A stretch of DNA of 12,074 bases from an uncultured Rhizobiaceae group bacterium (GTDB lineage Bacteria > Pseudomonadota > Alphaproteobacteria > Rhizobiales > Rhizobiaceae). Positions 7,543 through 12,074 of the stretch are shown here, piece by piece. Under the pieces are notes generated by a model. That model was not told the DNA's origin and did no database searches. It worked only from the letters and a program-made list of their open reading frames with translations. Every line of letters begins with the position of its first letter. Position 1 is the stretch's first letter. The position numbers were made by a program, and so were the translations under genes. The stretch covers positions 1 through 12,074 of the forward strand of contig CALLHT010000097.1 in NCBI GenBank assembly GCA_938009335.1, read 5' to 3'.

Positions 7543-8733
7543 TTATCCGGCCATTGTAGCTTGATAAGCATCAAGACCCGCACGCATGCGGTTCAGAATC
7601 TCACGCATGTCCTCATCATTCACCACCAATGGCGGCAAAATGCGGATAACATTGCTGCCCGCTGCAACAACCAACAGACCTTGATCGCGAAGTGCAGCGA
7701 CCAGTTCAACATTTGGTACTTTTGCTTTCATACCCAGAAGCAAGCCACTGCCGCGCACATCTTCTAGCAAGTCCGGATAAGTATCCAGAAGTTCAGACAG
7801 ATATTGACGGAAGACAATTGCTTTATCATTGACGCTTTCAACGAAGCCGTCTTCCAGCACGACATCCAGTACAGCGTTGCCCATTGCCATCGCAAGCGGG
7901 TTGCCGCCGTAGGTTGAACCATGCGTACCCGGCCCCATAGCAATCGCTACTTCTTCACGTGCCAAACAAGCGCCCAATGGAAATCCGCCACCAATACCTT
8001 TGGCAATGCCCATCAGGTCAGGCTCAACATCATGCCACTGATGCGCAAAGAGTTTTCCCGAGCGCGCAACACCGGTCTGCACTTCGTCAAACATTAGCAG
8101 GATACCATGCTCATCACACAATTCGCGCAGCCCGCGCAAACATTGTCCTGGCACTTCTCTGACACCACCTTCACCTTGAACAGGCTCAACCAGAATGGCT
8201 GCCGTTGTTTCATCAATGGCCGCTTTGAGAGCCTCGTGATCACCAAACGGTAGAGAAATAAAGCCAGGAGCTTTCGGGCCAAAGCCTTCGAGGTACTTTT
8301 CATTTCCACCAGCGGCAACCGTTGCAATGGTACGGCCATGAAACGCACCCTCAAACGTGAGAATGTTTACGCGATCCGGGTTCCCGGTTTCAAAATGATA
8401 GCGGCGCGCGGTCTTGATCGCGCACTCCATTGCTTCAGCACCGGAGTTAGTGAAGAAAACGCGATCCGCGAAGGTGTTATCACACAAGCGAGTTGCCAAT
8501 TTCTGTTGCCCCGGAATTTCAAACAAGTTTGAAAGATGCCAGATGCCTTCTGCCGCCTTCTTCAGGCTCTCAACCATGTGAGGATGGCCATAGCCAAGAC
8601 AGTTCACTGCGATACCCGCAGCACAATCCATGTATTCTCGGTTATCAGCATCATAAAGTCGAGCGCCTTCACCGCGCACGAACTCGATTTTCGGAGGCGA
8701 ATAGATATCAAATGTATGTTGCTCTTTTCCCAT
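7543..8733 (-). CDS. argD: Acetylornithine aminotransferase (possibly dual with succinyldiaminopimelate aminotransferase)
   Basis: PLP-dependent class III aminotransferase that converts N-acetylglutamate semialdehyde to N-acetylornithine with glutamate as donor. The 396-residue product shows SGAEAMECAIKTAR (97-110) for phosphate binding, FHGRT (131-135), LVEPVQGEGG (181-190), the cofactor aspartate D216 in FDEVQTG, and the Schiff-base lysine K245 in AKGIGGGFPLGA. GSTYGGNPL (272-280) closes the site. The open frame extends to a GTG at 8742, but that GTG lies inside AAGGTGG, a ribosome site five bases before the ATG at 8733, so the ATG is chosen. Its place directly before argF argues for the biosynthetic enzyme rather than catabolic AstC. 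Many ArgD enzymes also act in lysine synthesis; that cannot be decided here. First gene of the operon, divergent from gcrA. Confidence 0.95.
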   Translation of the reverse strand: MGKEQHTFDIYSPPKIEFVRGEGARLYDADNREYMDCAAGIAVNCLGYGHPHMVESLKKAAEGIWHLSNLFEIPGQQKLATRLCDNTFADRVFFTNSGAEAMECAIKTARRYHFETGNPDRVNILTFEGAFHGRTIATVAAGGNEKYLEGFGPKAPGFISLPFGDHEALKAAIDETTAAILVEPVQGEGGVREVPGQCLRGLRELCDEHGILLMFDEVQTGVARSGKLFAHQWHDVEPDLMGIAKGIGGGFPLGACLAREEVAIAMGPGTHGSTYGGNPLAMAMGNAVLDVVLEDGFVESVNDKAIVFRQYLSELLDTYPDLLEDVRGSGLLLGMKAKVPNVELVAALRDQGLLVVAAGSNVIRILPPLVVNDEDMREILNRMRAGLDAYQATMAG

Positions 8734-8738
8734 GGTAA

Positions 8739-8745
8739 CCACCTT
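8739..8745 (-). promoter_or_regulatory. Ribosome binding site that decides the argD start
   Basis: Minus-strand AAGGTGG is followed by TTACC and then ATG (8733). The competing upstream GTG codon at 8742 is part of this site and so is unlikely to be the start. Confidence 0.6.
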
Positions 8746-8775
8746 GATGCTTTAGGAGTGAGGCCAAGAATTCAC

Positions 8776-8804
8776 AAAAAAGAAAAAACCCGCCTTGCGA
8801 CGGG
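8776..8804 (-). terminator. Intrinsic terminator or attenuator hairpin in argD leader
   Basis: On the minus strand CCCGTC-GCAA-GGCGGG forms a six-pair stem (one G-T wobble) closed by a GNRA tetraloop, followed at once by TTTTTTCTTTTT. It is a strong intrinsic terminator by shape and orientation, yet it lies about 45 bases upstream of the argD ATG with no minus-strand gene before it. It could attenuate argD-argF-hslO or end a short RNA. Read on the plus strand, the trailing T run is much weaker. Confidence 0.65.
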
Positions 8805-8823
8805 CTTTCTTAATTCTAAAGAA

Positions 8824-8852
8824 TAAATATCCCCTGCGACAGTTTGGGTCAA
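8824..8852 (-). promoter_or_regulatory. Predicted promoter facing argD
   Basis: Minus strand CTTGACC-N17-TATTTA. The -35 (TTGACC at 8847-8852) with preceding C matches the alphaproteobacterial housekeeping consensus CTTGAC well, spacing is the ideal 17 bases, and the -10 (8824-8829) is only a half match. Predicted transcription would begin near 8817, only about 13 bases before the terminator-like hairpin. Confidence 0.45.
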
Positions 8853-8871
8853 GGACTTGAGCAAAACGGGC

Positions 8872-8886
8872 TTAACAGCAGGTTGA
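8872..8886. promoter_or_regulatory. Near-consensus CtrA site TTAA-N7-TTGA
   Basis: The sequence TTAACAGCAGGTTGA matches the CtrA consensus TTAA-N7-TTAA with one mismatch and correct seven-base spacing. It lies just upstream of the predicted argD -35 and roughly 290 bases before gcrA. In Caulobacter, CtrA represses gcrA (established). Transfer to this organism is inference, and a one-mismatch site this AT-rich can arise by chance. Confidence 0.3.
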
Positions 8887-8892
8887 GGCAAG

Positions 8893-8901
8893 TTATTCAC
8901 A
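8893..8901 (+). promoter_or_regulatory. DnaA box TTATTCACA (a second, weaker one at 8936-8944)
   Basis: TTATTCACA agrees fully with the DnaA-box consensus TTWTNCACA. A second match, CTTTCCACA at 8936-8944, differs only at the first base and is on the same strand. DnaA is known to activate gcrA transcription in Caulobacter, so a box in this intergenic region makes biological sense. Binding here is inferred. Confidence 0.45.
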
Positions 8902-8918
8902 GTCATTTGGACAAAATA

Positions 8919-8995
8919 CGGGAATTTTGATTCAGCTTTCCACAGCATTCTGAAACGTGATTCTGTAAGCTGGGGATATTCGGGAAAAATGATTC
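8919..8995 (+). repeat. Direct repeat CGGGAAWWWTGATTC, two copies 62 bases apart
   Basis: Copies at 8919-8933 (CGGGAATTTTGATTC) and 8981-8995 (CGGGAAAAATGATTC) agree at 13 of 15 positions with identical internal spacing, and each ends in a GANTC site. Both precede the predicted gcrA -10. They may be binding sites for one factor. No known consensus is recognised. Confidence 0.4.
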
Positions 8996-9027
8996 GTTCC
9001 ACGTTTCTGACTCTTGTTTTGAGAGTC
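8929..9027. promoter_or_regulatory. Cluster of five GANTC (CcrM methylation) sites upstream of gcrA
   Basis: GATTC at 8929-8933, 8959-8963 and 8991-8995, GACTC at 9009-9013 and GAGTC at 9023-9027. GANTC is the target of CcrM, the cell-cycle adenine methyltransferase of alphaproteobacteria, and GcrA activates promoters carrying methylated GANTC (established in Caulobacter and relatives). Five sites in 99 bases far exceed the chance rate of one per 256. The last two form the arms of an inverted repeat (GACTCT-N7-AGAGTC, 9009-9027) just before the probable core promoter. Confidence 0.7.
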
Positions 9028-9048
9028 TCAGACTGGTTTATTGCCTCC

Positions 9049-9054
9049 TATAGT
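9049..9054 (+). promoter_or_regulatory. Predicted -10 element of gcrA
   Basis: TATAGT matches TATAAT at five of six positions and sits within a small palindrome, CTCC-TATAGT-GGAG (9045-9058). No good -35 is found 16-18 bases upstream (near 9025-9032), where GAGTC (9023-9027) lies instead; a poor -35 is compatible with an activator-dependent promoter. The implied leader is about 110 bases long. Confidence 0.4.
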
Positions 9055-9060
9055 GGAGAC

Positions 9061-9087
9061 GGACCCTGCGGCGGACCAAGCAGGACC
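9061..9087 (+). repeat. Triple GGACC repeat and small hairpin in gcrA leader
   Basis: GGACC occurs at 9061, 9073 and 9083. CCTGC (9065-9069) can pair with GCAGG (9080-9084) across a ten-base loop. If transcription begins near 9061, this lies at the extreme 5' end of the gcrA mRNA, where it could affect stability or RNA pairing. Its function is unknown. Confidence 0.3.
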
Positions 9088-9157
9088 AACGATAATTAAG
9101 AGACATATCCAACCCAGGATGTTGCGTTTTGGGAATGCGGTTGGCTGTGCCTAATTT

Positions 9158-9162
9158 AGGAG
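9158..9162 (+). promoter_or_regulatory. Ribosome binding site of gcrA
   Basis: AGGAG lies eight bases before the ATG at 9171. It rules out the upstream in-frame TTG (9129) and ATG (9135), which lack such a site. Confidence 0.7.
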
Positions 9163-9170
9163 CAATCAAA

Positions 9171-9659
9171 ATGTCCTGGACAGAGGAAAGAGTAGCAATA
9201 TTGAGTAAGCTTTGGGCTGACGGGCTGAGTGCCAGTCAGATTGCTGGCGAGCTTGGTGGCGTTACCAGAAACGCAGTGATTGGTAAGGTGCACCGCCTTG
9301 GCCTTTCGGGTAGAGCAAAGCCTGCAAGTTCAAGCGCGAAGCGGGTTAAGCGACCTCGTTCAACTTATAATACCAAGCCACGCACAGCAGGTAGAGGCGT
9401 TACACCGCGCGAACCTGGCGTTCAAAACTTGCGCTCTGTGGTAGAAAACCTGACCGCTCCGGAGAGCAAGAAGCTCAATCTTGTCGAATTGACCGATAAA
9501 ACCTGTAAGTGGCCGGATGGAGACCCTGCTACCGATGATTTTCACTTCTGCGGAAACAAAACCAAGGAAGATGCGCCGTATTGTGAGTATCACTGCAAGC
9601 TGGCCTATCAGCAGAACACGGACCGTAGACGCGAAAAACAGCGCGCGAACGCTGCATAA
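9171..9659 (+). CDS. gcrA: GcrA cell-cycle regulator
   Basis: Transcription regulator of alphaproteobacteria that binds RNA polymerase sigma70 and stimulates promoters with CcrM-methylated GANTC sites, coordinating replication, polarity and division genes. The 162-residue product opens with the family hallmark MSWTEERVAILSKLW and a helix-turn-helix-like region (about 1-47: SASQIAGELGGVTRNAVIGKVHRLGL). A basic, low-complexity linker follows (about 48-85, rich in R, K, S, P), then the conserved C-terminal sigma-interacting domain with C112 (TCKWPDGDP), C127 (FHFCG), C138 and C142 (PYCEYHCKLAYQ). The start at 9171 is set by AGGAG and by the canonical N-terminus. It is monocistronic, divergent from argD and convergent with phoB, with its own terminator. 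The GANTC and DnaA sites upstream suggest cell-cycle control, possibly with autoregulation. Confidence 0.97.
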   Translation: MSWTEERVAILSKLWADGLSASQIAGELGGVTRNAVIGKVHRLGLSGRAKPASSSAKRVKRPRSTYNTKPRTAGRGVTPREPGVQNLRSVVENLTAPESKKLNLVELTDKTCKWPDGDPATDDFHFCGNKTKEDAPYCEYHCKLAYQQNTDRRREKQRANAA

Positions 9660-9684
9660 AACAGTTTCATATGAATGTGGAAAG

Positions 9685-9705
9685 GGCGCCATTGGCGCCT
9701 TTTTT
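9685..9705 (+). terminator. Intrinsic terminator of gcrA, overlapping the phoB stop
   Basis: GGCGCC-ATT-GGCGCC followed by TTTTTT, 25 bases past the gcrA stop. The T run on the plus strand overlaps the phoB stop codon (9704-9706). The stem lies just past the end of phoB on the other strand, where it is followed by CTTTCC, so it may also end the pst-pho transcript, though less well. Confidence 0.85.
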
Positions 9706-10402
9706 ATTGCTTGGAGAATTTATCATCCAACGCATATCCCGCACCTCTTACAGTACGGATCGGATCCACTTCCTTACCCCTGCAGATGCCACGCCTTAGG
9801 CGACCGACATGGACATCAACCGTACGCTCATCGACATAATTGTCGTGACCCCAAACACCGTCCAGCAATTGTGCACGCGAGAACACACGACCGGGGGCAC
9901 TCAACAAAAACTCTAAAAGCTTGTATTCAGTGGGGCCAAGTTTCACCTCGCGGTCGTTGCGATGAACACGCCGGGTTTCACGATCCATCTCAATATCTCC
10001 CACTTTCAGGAGCGTAGAAATTTTCTCAGGATTTGCCCGACGCAGCATCGCTTTCACCCGCGCCATCAATTCAGGGACAGAAAAGGGTTTCACGACGAAG
10101 TCGTCCGCTCCCGTAGATAGCCCCCGAATGCGTTCGGATTCTTCACTGCGGGCGGTTAGCATAATGACGGGAAGCGCTTCTGTTTCTTCTCGTAACCGCA
10201 GTCTGCGGCACAGCTCTATTCCGGATAAACCCGGCAACATCCAGTCGAGTAGCAAGAGATCAGGCACTTGTTCCCGAAGTCTAAGTTCCGCGTCGTCTCC
10301 ACGATCAACCACTTCTACCTCATAGCCTTCTGCTTCAAGGTTATATTTCAGCAGTTCAGAAAGAGCGTTTTCGTCTTCGACAACCATCACACGCGGGTGC
10401 AT
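9704..10402 (-). CDS. phoB: Phosphate regulon response regulator PhoB
   Basis: OmpR-family DNA-binding response regulator activated by PhoR phosphorylation when phosphate is scarce; it binds pho boxes before pst and other phosphate genes. The 232-residue product has a receiver domain (about 4-118) with acidic D10 and the phospho-acceptor D53 (LLLDWMLPG), T83 (MLTAR) and K105 (VVKPFS), then a winged-helix domain (about 132-225) with LGPTEYKLLEFLL, SRAQLLDGVWG, DERTVDVHVGRLR and IRTVRGAGYAL. The frame is open up to 10552 inside phoU, but the ATG at 10402 has AAGGAGC just upstream and gives the canonical MHPRVMVVEDE start. It is last in the pstA-pstB-phoU-phoB run, 32 bases after phoU, a rhizobial arrangement in which phoB is separated from phoR. 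Confidence 0.96.
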   Translation of the reverse strand: MHPRVMVVEDENALSELLKYNLEAEGYEVEVVDRGDDAELRLREQVPDLLLLDWMLPGLSGIELCRRLRLREETEALPVIMLTARSEESERIRGLSTGADDFVVKPFSVPELMARVKAMLRRANPEKISTLLKVGDIEMDRETRRVHRNDREVKLGPTEYKLLEFLLSAPGRVFSRAQLLDGVWGHDNYVDERTVDVHVGRLRRGICRGKEVDPIRTVRGAGYALDDKFSKQ

Positions 10403-10408
10403 TGATTT

Positions 10409-10415
10409 GCTCCTT
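10409..10415 (-). promoter_or_regulatory. Ribosome binding site that decides the phoB start
   Basis: Minus-strand AAGGAGC ends six bases before the ATG at 10402. The upstream in-frame codons within phoU have nothing comparable. Confidence 0.65.
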
Positions 10416-10434
10416 CGCCTATAAAGACTTGGCC

Positions 10435-11142
10435 CTATTCTTCGTTGATATTGATATTGCCGGTGACGATGTAGTGAATATTCTCGGCTAAGTTTGTGAT
10501 GTGGTCGCCAATGCGTTCCATATTTTTCGCGCAGAAAAGAAGGTGCGTACAATAGCTGATGTAACGCGCATCTTCCATCATGTAAGTCAGAAGTTCACGG
10601 AATAGCGATGTGTAGAGACTGTCGATTTCATCATCACGATCCCATACTTCCTTCGCTTTCTTGATGTCTTTAGACGCATAAGCATCCAGCACGTCTTTTA
10701 ACTGCTCGAGCGATACATTGGTCAGATGCTGAAGCCCACGCTGCAGCTTTTTGGGCGGAAGATGATCTTCAATCTGGAATGTGCGACGACCGATATTTTT
10801 TCCAAGATCACCAATACGCTCAAGGTCCGTGGCCATACGCAATGCACCAATTGCCTCACGCAAATCCTGCGCCATCGGCTGGCGCTTCGTGATCAAAAGC
10901 ACGACATGACTGTCGATCTCTTCTTGAAGTCGGTCCAACAGCTTATCATCGGCAACAACCGCATGCGCTATACCTTGGTCTGCGGTCAGCAATCCTGTCA
11001 CAGATCGGGCAACCATGCTTTCAGCATTGCCACCCATTTCAGAGATTTTGGCAACAAGATATTGTAGATCCTCATCGAATGCCGTGACGGTATGATCATG
11101 GGCACTTAGAGGGTTTAGTACATTTTCTATTGAATCGCTCAT
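10435..11142 (-). CDS. phoU: Phosphate transport system regulator PhoU
   Basis: Cytoplasmic, all-helical metal-binding protein that signals the state of the Pst importer to PhoR and restrains phosphate uptake. The 235-residue product has the usual length and two tandem three-helix PhoU repeats. The first (about 25-120) ends with the metal-binding ATDLERIGDLGKNI (104-117), the second (about 135-225) with KNMERIGDHITNLAE (206-220). Both carry the E-R-x-x-D motif expected for metal coordination. The start ATG overlaps the pstB stop by one base (TAATG), so translation is probably coupled. Its place between pstB and phoB matches rhizobial pst operons. Nothing looks damaged. Confidence 0.96.
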   Translation of the reverse strand: MSDSIENVLNPLSAHDHTVTAFDEDLQYLVAKISEMGGNAESMVARSVTGLLTADQGIAHAVVADDKLLDRLQEEIDSHVVLLITKRQPMAQDLREAIGALRMATDLERIGDLGKNIGRRTFQIEDHLPPKKLQRGLQHLTNVSLEQLKDVLDAYASKDIKKAKEVWDRDDEIDSLYTSLFRELLTYMMEDARYISYCTHLLFCAKNMERIGDHITNLAENIHYIVTGNININEE

Positions 11143-11954
11143 TAGCCATACCGCCCTGTAATATAATCCTGGGTTTTCTGATTGTTGGGATTGGTGAACA
11201 TCGTATCTGTGTCATCCACTTCCACCAGATTGCCTAAGTGGAACATCGCAGTTTGCTGAGAAACTCGCGCCGCCTGCTGCATCGAGTGGGTGACGATGAC
11301 AATCGTGTAGTTCTGACGAAGCTCATCAATCAACTCTTCCACTTTCGCGGTAGCAATCGGATCAAGCGCAGAGCACGGTTCGTCCATCAGGATGACTTCC
11401 GGGCTCACAGCAATCGCACGCGCAATACACAGTCGTTGCTGCTGTCCACCGGATAGGCCCGTGCCCGGTTCGTTTAAACGGTCTTTCACTTCCTCAAACA
11501 AACCTGCCTTTTGAAGACTGGTAACAACGACCTCTTCAAGATCGGCCTTACCATGAACCAACCCGTGAATCCGTGGGCCGTAGGCAATGTTTTCAAAGAT
11601 CGATTTCGGGAATGGATTGGGCTTCTGGAACACCATGCCAACACGTGCGCGCAGCTCCACAACATCAATATCCTTGTGGTATATATCGTCTCCATCAAGG
11701 GAAATATCACCATTCACGCGGCAAATGTCGATCGTATCGTTCATGCGATTGAGGCAACGCAAAAATGTGGATTTGCCACACCCGGACGGACCAATCAAAG
11801 CCATGACTTGGCGCTCAGGAATTTCCAAGTTTACGTCGAAAAGAGCCTGCTTATCGCCGTAAAAAACCGAGACATCCTTGCCCGACATTTTGATTGGATT
11901 TTGAATCATTGTATTCACTGCGTCTTCTTGTTGCTCATTACTCATCATATTCAT
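11142..11954 (-). CDS. pstB: Phosphate ABC transporter ATP-binding protein PstB
   Basis: ATPase that powers the PstSCAB high-affinity phosphate importer, working as a dimer on the cytoplasmic face of PstC-PstA. The 270-residue product shows the A-loop tyrosine in VFYGDKQAL (30-38), Walker A GPSGCGKST (55-63), Q-loop Q110 in MVFQKPNPFPKSIFEN, the ABC signature LSGGQQQR (167-174), Walker B VILMDEP with catalytic E192, the D-loop SALDP (195-199) and switch H223 (THSM). KPNPFPKSIFEN and the ending DYITGRYG are typical of PstB rather than other ABC ATPases. The start at 11954 has AAGGGAG upstream overlapping the pstA stop; ATGs at 11948 and 11945 are less well placed. It lies 12 bases after pstA and overlaps phoU. 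Confidence 0.97.
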   Translation of the reverse strand: MNMMSNEQQEDAVNTMIQNPIKMSGKDVSVFYGDKQALFDVNLEIPERQVMALIGPSGCGKSTFLRCLNRMNDTIDICRVNGDISLDGDDIYHKDIDVVELRARVGMVFQKPNPFPKSIFENIAYGPRIHGLVHGKADLEEVVVTSLQKAGLFEEVKDRLNEPGTGLSGGQQQRLCIARAIAVSPEVILMDEPCSALDPIATAKVEELIDELRQNYTIVIVTHSMQQAARVSQQTAMFHLGNLVEVDDTDTMFTNPNNQKTQDYITGRYG

Positions 11955-11966
11955 AGCACGTCTCCC

Positions 11967-12074
11967 TTACCAGCGACGCTCAAAACGCTTGCGCAAGAAG
12001 ACTGCCAATGCGTTCATCAGTACCAGAAATACCAGCAAAACCATAATAGCTGCTGCAGTTTTTTGCTGAAAACC
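11967..12074 (-). CDS. pstA: Phosphate ABC transporter permease PstA, C-terminal end (5' part outside window)
   Basis: Only the last 35 residues are present; the frame runs off the right edge. They read as KTAAAIMVLLVFLVLMNALAV, a final membrane helix, then a basic cytoplasmic tail LRKRFERRW before TAA. This is the typical PstA ending, and the position right before pstB with 12 bases between supports it. PstA pairs with PstC to form the phosphate channel in the inner membrane. Too little is visible to judge the rest of the gene. Confidence 0.88.
   Translation of the reverse strand, partial: GFQQKTAAAIMVLLVFLVLMNALAVFLRKRFERRW

Larger units (their letters stand above)
8734..9170. other. Divergent argD-gcrA intergenic regulatory region
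   Basis: This 437-base stretch has no convincing protein gene. From left to right it holds the argD ribosome site, a terminator-like hairpin facing argD, a sigma70-like promoter facing argD, a near-consensus CtrA site, a DnaA box and a weaker second one, five GANTC sites between 8929 and 9027, a likely gcrA -10 element, a repeat-bearing gcrA leader and the gcrA ribosome site. A 76-codon minus-strand frame across it (8772-9002) lacks a good start and runs through the hairpin, so it is left out. Confidence 0.75.

Noticed and set aside
8772..9002. 76-codon minus-strand open frame in the argD-gcrA intergenic region
   Set aside because: It starts with GTG without a clear ribosome site, runs through the terminator hairpin and the GANTC and DnaA sites, and its product resembles no family I know.
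8893..9027. Chromosomal replication origin in the gcrA-argD region
   Set aside because: One perfect and one weak DnaA box with GANTC sites fit a regulated promoter. There is no AT-rich unwinding element with a box array, and neighbours are not the hemE, dnaA or parAB genes typical of alphaproteobacterial origins.
10403..10552. Extension of phoB upstream by 50 codons
   Set aside because: It overlaps the end of phoU, lacks a ribosome site and is very basic and unlike any receiver domain; AAGGAGC before 10402 marks the real start.
1..12074. Mobile elements, CRISPR arrays, tRNA or rRNA genes, anti-phage systems
   Set aside because: No transposase or integrase motifs, no regularly spaced repeats and no tRNA-like folds were seen; coding density is explained by housekeeping and transport genes.

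Overview
The window reads as chromosomal DNA of an alphaproteobacterium, most likely of the order Hyphomicrobiales (Rhizobiales). The clearest pointer is gcrA, a cell-cycle regulator confined to alphaproteobacteria. It lies between argD-argF-hslO on one side and phoB-phoU-pstB-pstA on the other, an order I recall from Sinorhizobium and its relatives. Base composition by eye is near 50% GC, lower than typical soil rhizobia and more like some marine members. Genus cannot be named from this window.

Layout. Positions 1-756 (+) hold the C-terminal half of a TrkH-type potassium uptake protein. It converges, with only 3 bases between stop codons, on a two-gene RND efflux operon on the minus strand: the membrane fusion protein (4155-5540), then the inner-membrane pump (760-4158), joined by an ATGA overlap. 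A 101-base gap with an operator-like palindrome separates this operon from a tightly packed minus-strand operon argD-argF-hslO (8733 down to 5642), which encodes two arginine-biosynthesis enzymes and the redox chaperone Hsp33. A 437-base divergent intergenic region follows, then gcrA on the plus strand (9171-9659) with a strong terminator. That terminator faces the end of a minus-strand phosphate operon, pstA (partial)-pstB-phoU-phoB (12074 down to 9704).

How the genes work together. PstA and PstB are parts of the high-affinity phosphate ABC importer; PhoU links importer state to the (off-window) kinase PhoR, and PhoB is the response regulator. ArgD and ArgF catalyse consecutive acetyl-ornithine and ornithine steps of arginine synthesis. 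GcrA works in the alphaproteobacterial cell-cycle circuit with the CcrM methyltransferase (GANTC sites), DnaA and CtrA.

The most noteworthy region is the argD-gcrA intergenic segment. It carries five GANTC sites within 99 bases, a perfect DnaA-box match and a weaker one, a near-consensus CtrA site, a 62-base-spaced direct repeat ending in GANTC, and a terminator-like hairpin in the argD leader. I see no mobile element, CRISPR array, tRNA or rRNA. No wholly new gene system is evident: nearly all coding capacity belongs to known families, and the unusual content is regulatory.
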